Below, one piece after another: positions 18,644 to 29,656 of a DNA stretch of 64,000 nt. Source of the DNA: an uncultured Woeseia sp. (GTDB taxonomy: Bacteria; Pseudomonadota; Gammaproteobacteria; Steroidobacterales; Woeseiaceae); contig CAJWFK010000002.1 in assembly GCA_913031125.1 (NCBI GenBank), forward strand, positions 62,001 through 126,000. The letters are read 5' to 3'. A program made the translations under genes and the position numbers. The notes below the pieces were generated by a model. It had not been told where the DNA came from. It saw only the letters and a list, made by a program, of their open reading frames with translations, and made no database searches. Positions within the stretch are counted from its first letter, which is position 1. Each line of letters opens with the position of its first letter.

Positions 18644-19365
18644 TTTGGGTTCGTTCATTGATTTTCCAGTTATATTTTTTTATCTCGGTAACATTTACCG
18701 CGATACTTGTGTGTATCGGCATACTATTACCATACTCAGTGAGATTTAGTATTGCTGCTAACTGGGCACAGAGTATGCTCTTTGTGGGCCGATACCTATG
18801 TGGATTGGATTATGTAGTTGAAGGTCGCGAAAACATCCCAACTGGTCCCGCCATCATAATGATCAAGCACACCACAGTCTTTGAAACCTACGCTCAGCTG
18901 GCGATCTTTCCACCCCAGACCTGGGTTTTGAAACGAGAGCTCCTATGGATTCCGATCATTGGTTGGGCCCTCTCCGGCTTGAAATGTATTGCGATTAATC
19001 GAAATGATGGTCGCCGCGCAGTTGTGCAAGTCATCGAGCAAGGTAAACAACGCCTACGCGAAGGAACCTCAGTAACAATCTTTCCAGAGGGTACACGCAT
19101 GCCATTAGGGCAAACTAGGCGCTACGGTATAAGTGGTGCAGCACTGGCGTCGGAGACGCAATTACCAATCGTCCCCGTGGCTCACAATGCTGGTGATTTT
19201 TGGGCACGTCGTGGTCTGAAGAAAAAACCCGGAACAATACATTTTTGTATAGGACCCACTATCTCACCAGGTACATTAGCGCCAAAAGAATTAAATATTC
19301 GTGTTCAAACATGGATTGAATCACAAATGGGGAAAATCAGCGTGGGTTATAAAAAACCGTTATAA
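18640..19365 (+). CDS. PlsC-family 1-acyl-glycerol-3-phosphate acyltransferase
   Basis: A 241-residue protein with an N-terminal membrane segment (about 8-30) and a PlsC domain. The catalytic motif reads KHTTVFET, that is HX4E rather than the textbook HX4D. Block III is FPEGTRMPLG and block IV IVPVAHNAG. Acyltransferases in the glyQS-gmhB neighbourhood of other gammaproteobacteria also tend to carry HX4E, so this is probably the subgroup norm. The reaction is expected to be acylation of lysophosphatidate in phospholipid synthesis, but another acyl acceptor is possible. Start is GTG 18640, overlapping gmhB. It converges on gyrB. Confidence 0.88.
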   Translation: MIWVRSLIFQLYFFISVTFTAILVCIGILLPYSVRFSIAANWAQSMLFVGRYLCGLDYVVEGRENIPTGPAIIMIKHTTVFETYAQLAIFPPQTWVLKRELLWIPIIGWALSGLKCIAINRNDGRRAVVQVIEQGKQRLREGTSVTIFPEGTRMPLGQTRRYGISGAALASETQLPIVPVAHNAGDFWARRGLKKKPGTIHFCIGPTISPGTLAPKELNIRVQTWIESQMGKISVGYKKPL

Positions 19366-19383
19366 AACAAACACTTATATTAT

Positions 19384-21804
<2,421 letters not shown>

Positions 21805-21915
21805 CTAGCACCCCTTCTTTAACCACCGGTTATTGTATCATTTTGGCCCTGATAAGGGACCCTAATACCACCCTTAATAAGAGATAATTAAGGATGAATA
21901 TTTTTTTTTGCAGAG

Positions 21916-22977
21916 TCACGGTACCAATGAACCATGTTCCACGTGAAACATTTTTGGTGGAGATGAAAATATCTGTGGCTCACTATCGAGTGCCGTTGCA
22001 ATAACCTGACATCCAATGTGTTCAATACAAACCATCAAACGAGCTACCGAATAGATATCTAGCTCAGCAGCTGGGTCATCCACCAATAAAAGGACCGGCC
22101 GTTCGAGGTGAGTCTGAACCATCTCAGTTGCCGCGATTACCAGTGAACAGGACACAAGTTTTTGTTGCCCGCGAGAAACTAATTTCCTCGCCTTTCTTGA
22201 CTTAAAAAGGACATCAACATCGCCACGGTGCGGGCCTACCTGGGTGCTTCCTAGCAGCAAATCCCTTTCTGTTGCCGCCGCGAGTGCCTCCTCTAAACTT
22301 TTATTGCCCTGCCAACCTGGGAGATATTGAAGCTCTATGGGCTCCTCTAAAAGCAAGTCGGCCAGCTCCTCCAACGAGGAATTGATAATGTCTACTATAT
22401 TCCGACGAATTAAATCCACCTGTTCAGAAACACCAATAAACTCACGATCCCAAGTTTTTAGCGCATCAGGGCTTTTACCCTCTTTGATGGCAGCGTTCCT
22501 CTGCTTTAAAACCCTTCTAAACTTTTTCCATATGCTCGCATATCCATGTTCCACGTGAAACGCGATCCAATCAATGAAGCGTCGTCGCCCTTCCGGCCCC
22601 CCAGCCACTAGTTCATGAACATCTGGGTCAATGATTTGTAGCGGTAAAATCTCAGCTAAGGCCGAAGCTGAGTAGCATTTTTCACCACCTGCACGAACCT
22701 CAAGTCCTTTTTTTCCGTTTCTTACCCCCAAGGGAGTTGTAGTGTTTTCCCTTTCAACGCTACCTACTAGAACAAACTCCTCTGCACCATGCCGTATCAA
22801 CTCTTTATTGCCCGCACCCCTAAAAGACCGCCCCCTGCCTAGGTATCCTATTGCTTCCAGCACGCTGGTTTTACCGGCAGCGTTCTTCCCATAAATTAAA
22901 TTAACCTTTGAATCTAAATCAATCTCAAAGGACTCAAGACACCGGAAATCGGTACATTTTAAGTGCGCCAGGGGCAA
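21916..22977 (-). CDS. recF: DNA replication and repair protein RecF
   Basis: RecF is an SMC/ABC-like ATPase that helps load RecA at gapped DNA. The 353-residue protein has the Walker A loop YGKNAAGKTSV (about residues 29-39), an ABC signature-like VSRGQQKL and a Walker B region LLLVDDPAAELD. It starts 8 bases after the dnaN stop in the same direction. The coding sequence also carries two parS-like palindromes (21935-21950 and 22547-22562), so it doubles as a centromere-like segment. Confidence 0.97.
   Translation of the reverse strand: MPLAHLKCTDFRCLESFEIDLDSKVNLIYGKNAAGKTSVLEAIGYLGRGRSFRGAGNKELIRHGAEEFVLVGSVERENTTTPLGVRNGKKGLEVRAGGEKCYSASALAEILPLQIIDPDVHELVAGGPEGRRRFIDWIAFHVEHGYASIWKKFRRVLKQRNAAIKEGKSPDALKTWDREFIGVSEQVDLIRRNIVDIINSSLEELADLLLEEPIELQYLPGWQGNKSLEEALAAATERDLLLGSTQVGPHRGDVDVLFKSRKARKLVSRGQQKLVSCSLVIAATEMVQTHLERPVLLLVDDPAAELDIYSVARLMVCIEHIGCQVIATALDSEPQIFSSPPKMFHVEHGSLVP
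21935..21950. promoter_or_regulatory. parS: parS centromere site 1
   Basis: The 16 bases TGTTCCACGTGAAACA match the B. subtilis-type parS sequence and the broad bacterial consensus TGTTtCACGTGAAACA, with the CACGTG core intact. The site lies in the extreme 3' end of recF. It should bind the ParB encoded at 39838-40731, about 18 kb away, and nucleate the partition complex. Identity is by consensus match only. Confidence 0.85.
22547..22562. promoter_or_regulatory. parS: parS centromere site 2
   Basis: TGTTCCACGTGAAACG differs from site 1 only at the last base, leaving the CACGTG palindromic core and both GTT/AAC arms. It lies about 600 bases from site 1 inside the recF coding sequence. Two sites this close, in a gene next to dnaN and the origin candidate, fit the usual clustering of parS near oriC. 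Confidence 0.8.
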
Positions 22978-22985
22978 ATATTTAT

Positions 22986-24083
22986 TTAGAGCCTCATTGG
23001 CATGACAACGTATTTACAATCGTCTTTACCAGGCTCCCTCAGGAGACAACTAGAATTACTATCAACAACACAAAAATTAATTTGTTCTGACTCAATCGCA
23101 GCGAGTGCATCTAGTAAATAGTTAACATTAAACCCTATTTCGATATCGTCGCCAGTATAATCCACCTCCACCTGCTCTTCGGCTTCTTCCTGCTCTGGAT
23201 TATGAGCCTGGAGCATCAAACCACCTTTAGAGATGATTAGCCTAATACCCCTATATTTTTCGTTTGATAAAATAGCTGTCCGTTGCAGGGCGCTCCTCAA
23301 CGTTATTCGATCAGCTAAAAATGAATTCTCCGTATCGGTTGGTATTACTCTTTCATAGTCCGGAAACCGTCCATCTATCAGCTTTGATGTGAAACGTATA
23401 CCGCCGAGCTCAACCCTAATGTGGTTATCTCCGAGTTCAATAGTTAGCTCACCCTTACCACCCAACAGCCTTTGTAGTTCCAGAACCCCTTTCCGCGGCA
23501 CAATAACTTGCTTTTGCGGTAGGTCAGTATTTTCTAACTCGACTTCGCACATCGACAGCCGATGCCCATCAGTAGCTACCGCACGAACCAGCCCCCCTCT
23601 AGTTTCTATTAAAACTCCATTCAAGTAATAACGAACATCCTGTTGAGCCATCGAAAAATGCGTCTTATCCAGTAATAATCCTAAATCTTCTTGCGACAGA
23701 GCTACGGCCTGATTTGTTGTCATATCTTCCACAACCGGAAATTCTTCTGCTGGTAACGTCATTAATGAGAAACGACTCCGACCAGCACTCACCAACAATT
23801 TTTCTCCACTTTGCTGCATTGAAACTTTAGTGTTTTCGGGCAGAGCTCGACAGATATCTAATAACTTCCGTGCCGGCACAGTAATTTCTCCTGGCACGTC
23901 CACGTCAACCTCCGTCCTACCCACTAATTCAACTTCCAAATCAGTAGCTGTCATTGCTATTTGTTCATCTTTCGCGATCACTAGTACATTAGCTAGTATA
24001 GGCATTGTTTGACGACGCTCTACAACACCTATTACCGCTTGTAAAAGTTTTAAAAGGCCCTCACGACCTGCAGTTAATTTCAT
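22986..24083 (-). CDS. dnaN: DNA polymerase III beta sliding clamp
   Basis: The beta clamp encircles DNA and tethers polymerase III. ATG 24083 gives a 365-residue protein beginning MKLTAGREGLLKLLQAV. An in-frame GTG at 24092 lies inside the ribosome-binding sequence AGGTGG and is rejected. The end CKYVVMPMRL is the conserved clamp C-terminus, and FLADRITLRSALQRTAILSNEKYRG holds the third-domain core. It lies between dnaA and recF on the same strand, preceded by the AT-rich origin-candidate spacer. Confidence 0.98.
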   Translation of the reverse strand: MKLTAGREGLLKLLQAVIGVVERRQTMPILANVLVIAKDEQIAMTATDLEVELVGRTEVDVDVPGEITVPARKLLDICRALPENTKVSMQQSGEKLLVSAGRSRFSLMTLPAEEFPVVEDMTTNQAVALSQEDLGLLLDKTHFSMAQQDVRYYLNGVLIETRGGLVRAVATDGHRLSMCEVELENTDLPQKQVIVPRKGVLELQRLLGGKGELTIELGDNHIRVELGGIRFTSKLIDGRFPDYERVIPTDTENSFLADRITLRSALQRTAILSNEKYRGIRLIISKGGLMLQAHNPEQEEAEEQVEVDYTGDDIEIGFNVNYLLDALAAIESEQINFCVVDSNSSCLLREPGKDDCKYVVMPMRL

Positions 24084-24149
24084 TATTTCCACCTGTTAAT
24101 AAATATTGGAAATTATTCATTTATTATTATTATTAGCTAGACATCATCC

Positions 24150-24158
24150 TGTGTATAA
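24150..24158 (-). promoter_or_regulatory. DnaA box, one mismatch
   Basis: On the minus strand this reads TTATACACA, one substitution from TTATCCACA. It is the box closest to the TAA-triplet run and would be the one positioning DnaA for strand opening if the trio interpretation is right. Confidence 0.55.
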
Positions 24159-24246
24159 CTTAAATTATAACAATAAAATCAGTTACTTATGTTTAATTTA
24201 TAGTTTCAGTACCTTTGTATGATACTCCATTATTCTGTGTATTTCC

Positions 24247-24255
24247 TGTGGATAA
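24247..24255 (-). promoter_or_regulatory. DnaA box, exact consensus
   Basis: TGTGGATAA on the plus strand, TTATCCACA on the minus strand, is the strict consensus high-affinity DnaA box. A weaker box (AAATACACA, 24236-24244) lies 2 bases away in the same orientation. It lies 36 bases beyond the dnaA stop codon. Confidence 0.75.
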
Positions 24256-24290
24256 AAATAAATTTGTTAGTTTTCCACTAGATATCCCCA

Positions 24291-25616
24291 TTATCCTGTT
24301 AGGGTTCTCAACAGATTAACAAAATCTTCGTCCACCCGTTTCTCAGTTTCTCGAAGACTGGCTATTCGCCGACAGGCATGGAGCACAGTTGTGTGGTCAC
24401 GACCGCCAAAAGCGTCTCCAATTTCCGGTAAGCTGTGATTGGTTAATTCTTTAGCTAAAGCCATTGCGACTTGTCGAGGGCGTGCAATAGAGCGTGTTCG
24501 CCGTTTTGATAATAAGTCAGCTACTCGTAATTTAAAGTATTCAGCAACTGTTTTTTGAATGTTCTCAATTGATACTAAACGGTCTTGCAATGCTAACAGG
24601 TCGCGCAAGGCCTCTTTGGCAAACTCTAGGCTTATTGGGCGGCCAGTAAAAGTTGAATTCGCGATCACACGGCGCAACGCACCCTCGAGTTCTCGGACAT
24701 TGGATCTTATCCTCTTGGCTATAAAGAAGGCGACCTCTTCTGGGAGCGCCGCGCCCTCAGTAGCTGCTTTACTCATAAGAATTGCGACTGATGTCTCAAG
24801 TTCTGGGGGTTCAATTGCTACTGTTAAACCCCATCCGAAACGTGATTTTAGACGTTCCTCTAGTCCATTGACCTCTTTTGGATATCTGTCACATGTCAGC
24901 ACGATTTGTTTTTGACCCTCAAGCAGAGCATTAAAGGTATGGAAAAACTCTTCTTGGGAGCGCTCTTTACCAGCAAAAAATTGTATATCATCTATTAACA
25001 GGGCATCCAGTGAGCGGTAGGATTTTTTAAATTCAGAAATCGTATTGTGTTGTAACCCCTTAACCATATCACCGACGAAACGCTCAGAGTGCACATAACT
25101 AACACGAGCGTTTGGATTGTTTATCAACATTGAGTTGCCGATTGCTTGCATCAGATGTGTTTTTCCGAGGCCAACACCGCCGTAAATAAAAAGGGGGTTG
25201 TAGGAGTTTCCGGGGTTTTCGCCAACCTGGAATGCAGCAGCACGCGCAAGTTGGTTGCTCTTTCCCTCGACAAATTTATCGAATATGAATTGTGGGTTTA
25301 AACGACTTGCTAACAGTGGTGGACTGATCTTTCGGGCGACATTCGTCGAACGCGGTTTTGAATTACCCTTGTTGGGCGTCTTAATAGAACCAACCTCTAA
25401 AATCAATTGATGAGAATCGCCGACCAGATGGGATATACGATTCAAATAGTGTTGCCTCAACCAATCAACAACAAAGCGATTGGGGGCGAGTAATCTTAAT
25501 ACCGTCCCGTCCTGGATTACCTGTAATGGCCGGATCCAAGTATTGAATTCCTGCTCAGGTAATTCTGTTTGAAGGCTGCGGATACAGCGATTCCATAGTG
25601 TTTTATCAGACTGCAA
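24291..25616 (-). CDS. dnaA: Chromosomal replication initiator DnaA
   Basis: DnaA binds DnaA boxes and melts the origin. The 441-residue protein has domain I ([27 protein letters not shown]), the AAA+ Walker [11 protein letters not shown] (about 145-154), Walker B LLIDDIQF, and the DNA-binding signature near the C-terminus ([16 protein letters not shown]). Start is TTG 25616, five bases after GGGGA on the coding strand. The frame closes upstream at a TAG without any ATG or GTG, so TTG is the only reasonable start. A weak start fits tight control of DnaA level. Confidence 0.98.
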   Translation of the reverse strand: MQSDKTLWNRCIRSLQTELPEQEFNTWIRPLQVIQDGTVLRLLAPNRFVVDWLRQHYLNRISHLVGDSHQLILEVGSIKTPNKGNSKPRSTNVARKISPPLLASRLNPQFIFDKFVEGKSNQLARAAAFQVGENPGNSYNPLFIYGGVGLGKTHLMQAIGNSMLINNPNARVSYVHSERFVGDMVKGLQHNTISEFKKSYRSLDALLIDDIQFFAGKERSQEEFFHTFNALLEGQKQIVLTCDRYPKEVNGLEERLKSRFGWGLTVAIEPPELETSVAILMSKAATEGAALPEEVAFFIAKRIRSNVRELEGALRRVIANSTFTGRPISLEFAKEALRDLLALQDRLVSIENIQKTVAEYFKLRVADLLSKRRTRSIARPRQVAMALAKELTNHSLPEIGDAFGGRDHTTVLHACRRIASLRETEKRVDEDFVNLLRTLTG

Positions 25617-25912
25617 AAAAGTCCCCGGCTTTTGAGGTGTTTTCTAATGTTTTTATAAAGCGGATGACAACAACTAGTCTATAACGTAACTGATGATGGT
25701 GCCACAGCGATCCTATTTAAGGAACTAGGTAATTGAGTTTTCGAACTCCAAAATAGGAGATTAGAGAAACCTTTATATGATTCCCCATTCTATTGACAGA
25801 GCACTACCTCCCACGTACCCTTGCCGGCCTCGTTGGGGATAGCATGGATGTGCAACCCAGTTGTTTGAAATACCCTCAACTGGTGATTAATTTAGGCTTA
25901 GGCGGCAGCTAA
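25617..25912. other. dnaA-rpmH divergent intergenic region
   Basis: This 296-base spacer separates dnaA (minus) from rpmH (plus). In pseudomonads this position holds an origin, but I find no TTATCCACA-type box here. It must contain the dnaA promoter and the rpmH promoter. No ORF is apparent. Confidence 0.5.
25793..25821 (+). promoter_or_regulatory. Possible sigma-70 promoter for rpmH operon
   Basis: TTGACA at 25793-25798 is a perfect -35 hexamer, followed after 17 bases by TACCCT at 25816-25821, a weak -10. It lies about 90 bases upstream of rpmH in the right direction. The poor -10 makes this tentative. Confidence 0.4.
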
Positions 25913-26047
25913 ATGAAACGAACATATCAACCAAGCAAGATAAAGCGGGCTCGCACCCATGGATTTCGAGCGAGAATGGCGACAAAGAGTGGTCGTCTTA
26001 TCGTAAAACGACGCCGAGCTAAAGGTAGAGCCAGACTCACACCATAA
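25913..26047 (+). CDS. rpmH: Ribosomal protein bL34
   Basis: A 44-residue, very basic protein beginning [20 protein letters not shown] and ending GRARLTP, the canonical bL34 sequence and length. It is a structural protein of the large ribosomal subunit. It heads the conserved rpmH-rnpA-yidC-mnmE-mnmG series, transcribed divergently from dnaA. Confidence 0.98.
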   Translation: MKRTYQPSKIKRARTHGFRARMATKSGRLIVKRRRAKGRARLTP

Positions 26048-26058
26048 GTGTTGATCAC

Positions 26059-26472
26059 CTGAATATATCCACTACGGAAACAAATAGAAAAACCAGGCAA
26101 ACTAAAGGCGCGGGGTTCCAACGGTCCGACAGGCTGTGCGATGCGCAGTCCTATACTAATGTGTTCAAAAAACGGCAACGCAGCCGGGACAAAATGTTTA
26201 TAGTTCTCTATCAACAAAATAATCGTGATCTACCACGGCTTGGTATGGCTATAAGCAAGCGAAAGTGTTCAACAGCGGCTGGAAGGAATCGTTTGAAACG
26301 CGTCATCAGGGAATCTTTTCGTTTAAACAGAGACAAAATTGGTGGTCTGGATATCGTTGTATTAAATAGATCTGCTGCCGCAAGTACAAATAATAAGGCT
26401 CTATATGAGAGTTTGGGGCGGCATTGGTTAAAATGTCAGAGCGAATCAGTTAAGAACGAGAGACAAGAGTAA
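26059..26472 (+). CDS. rnpA: Ribonuclease P protein component
   Basis: RnpA is the protein cofactor of RNase P, which removes tRNA 5' leaders. The RNR core GRNRLKRVIRESFRLN and the LGMAISKR strand are clear. The first standard start codon in frame is GTG 26161, but conserved N-terminal sequence runs upstream of it: FQRSDRLCDAQSYTNVFKKR is readable from 26116 and matches the usual FxRxxRLxxxxxYxxVF of the family. The frame upstream to a stop at 26026 has no ATG, GTG or TTG. CTG 26059 is used here as the least unlikely start; AUA codons at 26044 or 26065 are alternatives. Gene identity is firm, the start is not. The stop abuts the yidC ATG directly; the yidD gene usually found between them is absent. 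Confidence 0.85.
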   Translation: MNISTTETNRKTRQTKGAGFQRSDRLCDAQSYTNVFKKRQRSRDKMFIVLYQQNNRDLPRLGMAISKRKCSTAAGRNRLKRVIRESFRLNRDKIGGLDIVVLNRSAAASTNNKALYESLGRHWLKCQSESVKNERQE

Positions 26473-28164
26473 ATGGATAATCAACGGTTGTTGGTCTGGG
26501 CGACGTTCGGTTTCTTGCTATATCTGAATTACCAAGCTTGGCTTCAAGATTATCGGTTGACCCCAGAGTCACAAGGGATAGCCATCGTAGAGGAAACCTC
26601 ACAGGGGGTTGATGAGTTAGGCCCACCAGAATTACCCTCAGAAAGAGAGAGCCCCCGGGAAACAGATATATCCTCGCCAACCCTCGACGAGTTTTCGTCG
26701 GTGCGGGAGGTTAGAGGCGCTAAAACTATTTATGTCACCACAGATGTTTTGGATTTGGAGATCAATACCAAGGGTGGAACTCTGGAACGAGCCCAGCTTT
26801 TGGGTTATCCAGTCGCAAAGGATCAACCGAATGTGCTTGTGGAGTTGCTAAGCAGTGCACCCAGCGAACTCGGTCTTATCCAAACAGGTTTAAATTCAGC
26901 TGGATCTGCACCTAAAGCGAACCATACAGCTGAATATGACGCGCAGATAACGCGATTTGAACTGGGAAATTTTGATCGCGTGGTTGTCCCAATGACTTGG
27001 ACCGACGGTTTGGGTATTACCGTGGAAAAGACGCTAACTTTTACTCGGGGGAGTTATCGAATAGATATTGACCACCGGGTTATTAATCAAAGTGATAGTG
27101 ATTGGCGAGGTGCGGAATATGCCCAAATCATCCGGCGCCTGCGCCAACAAGAGCGCTCCATGTTTGATGTAGATTCGTATTCCTTCGATGGTCCCCTTGT
27201 TTATGATGGGCAAAAATCGGAGAAATTTGATGAGGATGATCTTGCTTCAGATTCACCGAAATTCAGAGCGATTAATGGATGGTTGGCGTCAATAGAGCAT
27301 CATTTTCTCAGTGCAATCGTCCCACCGAAAGATATTGAATATGTCTATGATTTGTCTCTACGGAGAGATTCAACATTGGCAAGTTTTATTCGGACACCAT
27401 CAATCGTTGTTCGTCCTGGGGAAGATTACCTATTTGAAACCACGGTATTTGTAGGTCCTAAACTTCAGCTACAGTTAGAGGAGATCACAGAAAAATTAAA
27501 ATTGACGGTTGACTATGGTTGGCTAACGATCTTATCTCAACCCCTTTTCTGGCTTTTGAGTCTTGCTTATTCAATTTTGAAGAATTGGGGCGCTGCCATT
27601 ATTGCAGTAACCATTTTGATCAAGATTGTTTTCTATAAGTTAACTGAGGCTAGTGGCCGATCAATGGCCAAAATGCGAGAGATCCAACCCCGCATGAAGT
27701 CCTTGCAGGATCGTTATAAAGATGATCGTCAAGCGCTAAGTCAAGCGATGATGGAGCTATATAAACGTGAGAAAGTTAACCCTGCTGCCGGGTGTTTGCC
27801 AATACTGATCCAGATGCCATTTTTTCTTGCTTTCTACTGGGTACTTCTAGAAAGCGTTGAGATGAGGCAAGCACCTTTCGCGCTGTGGATAACGGACCTA
27901 TCCTCAAGGGATCCGTTTTTTATTTTACCAATCATCATGGGTGCTGCGATGTTGTTTCAACAGAAACTGAATCCGACACCCGGAGACCCAATACAAGCTC
28001 GTGTAATGCAAATTATGCCAATCATGTTTACAGGGTTTTTTGCGTTTTTTCCTTCAGGACTCGTACTGTATTGGGTTACCAACACCCTACTATCTATTGC
28101 CCAGCAATGGTATATCAACAAGGTTGTCCATGAAGAAGCATTGGCGAAGAAAGGTCGAAAATAA
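26473..28164 (+). CDS. yidC: Membrane protein insertase YidC
   Basis: YidC inserts and folds inner-membrane proteins, alone or with Sec. The 563-residue protein has the gammaproteobacterial layout: an N-terminal anchor (about 5-17), a large periplasmic beta-sandwich domain (about 85-340) and the five-helix insertase core. In the core, NWGAAIIAVTILIKIVFY contains the region with the conserved hydrophilic-groove Arg/Lys, and AGCLPILIQMPFFLAFYWVL follows. It starts at the base after the rnpA stop, so translation is probably coupled. Confidence 0.98.
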   Translation: MDNQRLLVWATFGFLLYLNYQAWLQDYRLTPESQGIAIVEETSQGVDELGPPELPSERESPRETDISSPTLDEFSSVREVRGAKTIYVTTDVLDLEINTKGGTLERAQLLGYPVAKDQPNVLVELLSSAPSELGLIQTGLNSAGSAPKANHTAEYDAQITRFELGNFDRVVVPMTWTDGLGITVEKTLTFTRGSYRIDIDHRVINQSDSDWRGAEYAQIIRRLRQQERSMFDVDSYSFDGPLVYDGQKSEKFDEDDLASDSPKFRAINGWLASIEHHFLSAIVPPKDIEYVYDLSLRRDSTLASFIRTPSIVVRPGEDYLFETTVFVGPKLQLQLEEITEKLKLTVDYGWLTILSQPLFWLLSLAYSILKNWGAAIIAVTILIKIVFYKLTEASGRSMAKMREIQPRMKSLQDRYKDDRQALSQAMMELYKREKVNPAAGCLPILIQMPFFLAFYWVLLESVEMRQAPFALWITDLSSRDPFFILPIIMGAAMLFQQKLNPTPGDPIQARVMQIMPIMFTGFFAFFPSGLVLYWVTNTLLSIAQQWYINKVVHEEALAKKGRK

Positions 28165-28204
28165 AAGAAAGGTAAGGATGCGTCCTAAGCAAAGTTAGGT
28201 CTAT

Positions 28205-29557
28205 ATGACCGATACGCTCGATTATATTGAAGACACGATTGTTGCGATCGCAACACCCGCTGGAACAGGGGGTGTTGGGGTGGTGAGAATCTCTGGGTCT
28301 AAAACAGAACAGATTGCTCGCGCCATTCTTGGGTGCGTACCAAAAGCGAGATACGCAACGCTCAAAAAGTTTATTGACCCTGAGGGTAATGCAATAGATT
28401 CTGGAATTGCAATCTGGTTTCCTGCTCCGGATTCTTTTACGGGTGAGGCTGTACTAGAGTTGCATGGGCATGGAGGTCCAGAAGTTATGTCTTTATTGGT
28501 AACCACGGCCGTTGAGCTTGGAGCCAGAAGGGCGATTGCTGGCGAGTTTTCTAAACGAGCATTCTTAAACGGAAAGCTTGATCTCGCGCAAGCTGAAAGT
28601 ATCGTTGACTTAATAAATAGTGGTTCTGCTCAGGGAGTCCGCGCTGCACATAGAACACTTACCGGCGTGTTTTCTACCGCTATACATGATTTAGCTAAAC
28701 GGCTTACCGAGTTGCGGTTGCATGTGGAGGCCGCCATTGATTTTCCGGAAGAGGAGATAGACTTTTTAGCAGATTCGTACCTGCTAGAGAAAATAGAGGA
28801 TTGTGTAATACGCTTTAAAGAGCTTAAACGGAAGATGCGGCTAGGGCGATTATTTACAAATGGTGTGGAAATAGTGATTGTGGGTAGCCCCAACACTGGT
28901 AAATCTAGTCTACTAAATGCCCTATCTGGTGAAGATTCTGCCATAGTGACTGAATTCGCTGGAACTACACGTGACATTCTTCGTGAACAGCTAAATATTG
29001 ATGGTCTGATAGTAGAGCTCGTAGATACTGCGGGGCTAAGGGAAAGCGCAGGGCCTATAGAGGCTGAAGGCATCCGTCGAGCGACCATAGCTTTGCAGGA
29101 TGCAGATATTGTCCTTTGGATGCAGGATGCTACATGTCAGGATGAACAAGATCTTAATGAGTCACTACCAGATGGTATCCCAGTTGTGGTTCTGCGGAAC
29201 AAGGTTGATTTAACTGGGGACAATTCAGGGCAGGTGAGCACAGAGCCAGTGGTGTTGAACATCTCGGCAAAAACAGGCGCTGGCATAGATGATCTTCGAA
29301 ATGTCATAGTCACTCTTGCTGGATATACAGATCAAGGCGAAGGAGCATTTACAGCAAGACAAAGGCACCTAGATGCGCTAACTGAAAGTGCGGAGCATTT
29401 TACGCATGGCTATGAGGTTTTAAAAAAAGAAAAAGCCGGTGAATTGATGGCAGAGGAGCTGAGGCTATCTCACCAGGCACTGGGTAAAATTACTGGGGAA
29501 TGTACAAGTGAGGATTTGCTGGGAGAGATATTTAGTCAGTTCTGTATCGGCAAATAA
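28205..29557 (+). CDS. mnmE: tRNA uridine-5-carboxymethylaminomethyl modification GTPase MnmE
   Basis: MnmE with MnmG installs the cmnm5 group on wobble uridine 34, using a folate carrier, FAD and GTP hydrolysis. The 450-residue protein has the N-terminal folate-binding domain (DTIVAIATPAGTGGVGVVRISG), a helical domain and a G domain. The G domain has P-loop GSPNTGKSSLLN (about 222-233), DTAGLRES and NKVD. It ends in the catalytic FCIGK. It is the partner of mnmG, which follows. Confidence 0.98.
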   Translation: MTDTLDYIEDTIVAIATPAGTGGVGVVRISGSKTEQIARAILGCVPKARYATLKKFIDPEGNAIDSGIAIWFPAPDSFTGEAVLELHGHGGPEVMSLLVTTAVELGARRAIAGEFSKRAFLNGKLDLAQAESIVDLINSGSAQGVRAAHRTLTGVFSTAIHDLAKRLTELRLHVEAAIDFPEEEIDFLADSYLLEKIEDCVIRFKELKRKMRLGRLFTNGVEIVIVGSPNTGKSSLLNALSGEDSAIVTEFAGTTRDILREQLNIDGLIVELVDTAGLRESAGPIEAEGIRRATIALQDADIVLWMQDATCQDEQDLNESLPDGIPVVVLRNKVDLTGDNSGQVSTEPVVLNISAKTGAGIDDLRNVIVTLAGYTDQGEGAFTARQRHLDALTESAEHFTHGYEVLKKEKAGELMAEELRLSHQALGKITGECTSEDLLGEIFSQFCIGK

Positions 29558-29585
29558 TTAGGCTCACCTGATTTCGGGTGCCTAA
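29558..29585 (+). other. Stem-loop between mnmE and mnmG
   Basis: TTAGG (29558-29562) pairs with CCTAA (29581-29585) and CACC (29565-29568) with GGTG (29577-29580), giving a nine-pair hairpin with a two-base bulge and an eight-base loop. There is no T-run after it, so it is not a standard terminator. It may stabilise or process the transcript between the two genes. Confidence 0.4.
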
Positions 29586-29656
29586 GTAATATCGGTGGTA
29601 TCAAGTGCCTGAGGGAATTAGAATGTCCCACCGAAAAAATGATCACCTTTTGAACA

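Larger units (their letters stand above)
24093..24290. other. oriC: Candidate chromosomal origin (oriC) between dnaA and dnaN
   Basis: This 198-base spacer is very AT-rich. It carries an exact DnaA box (minus-strand TTATCCACA, 24247-24255) and two near boxes in the same orientation: TTATACACA at 24150-24158 and AAATACACA at 24236-24244. Next to the 24150 box is a run of TTA triplets (24120-24135), read as TAA repeats on the other strand. This resembles the DnaA-trio unwinding element described for Bacillus. Genes diverge to either side of this locus and parS sites lie within 2.2 kb. The spacer also holds the dnaN promoter. The rpmH-dnaA spacer is the alternative origin position, but I see no good DnaA box there. 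Confidence 0.6.

Noticed and set aside
25617-25912. oriC between dnaA and rpmH, as in pseudomonads
   Set aside because: I found no TTATCCACA-type box in this spacer, whereas the dnaA-dnaN spacer has one exact and two near boxes.
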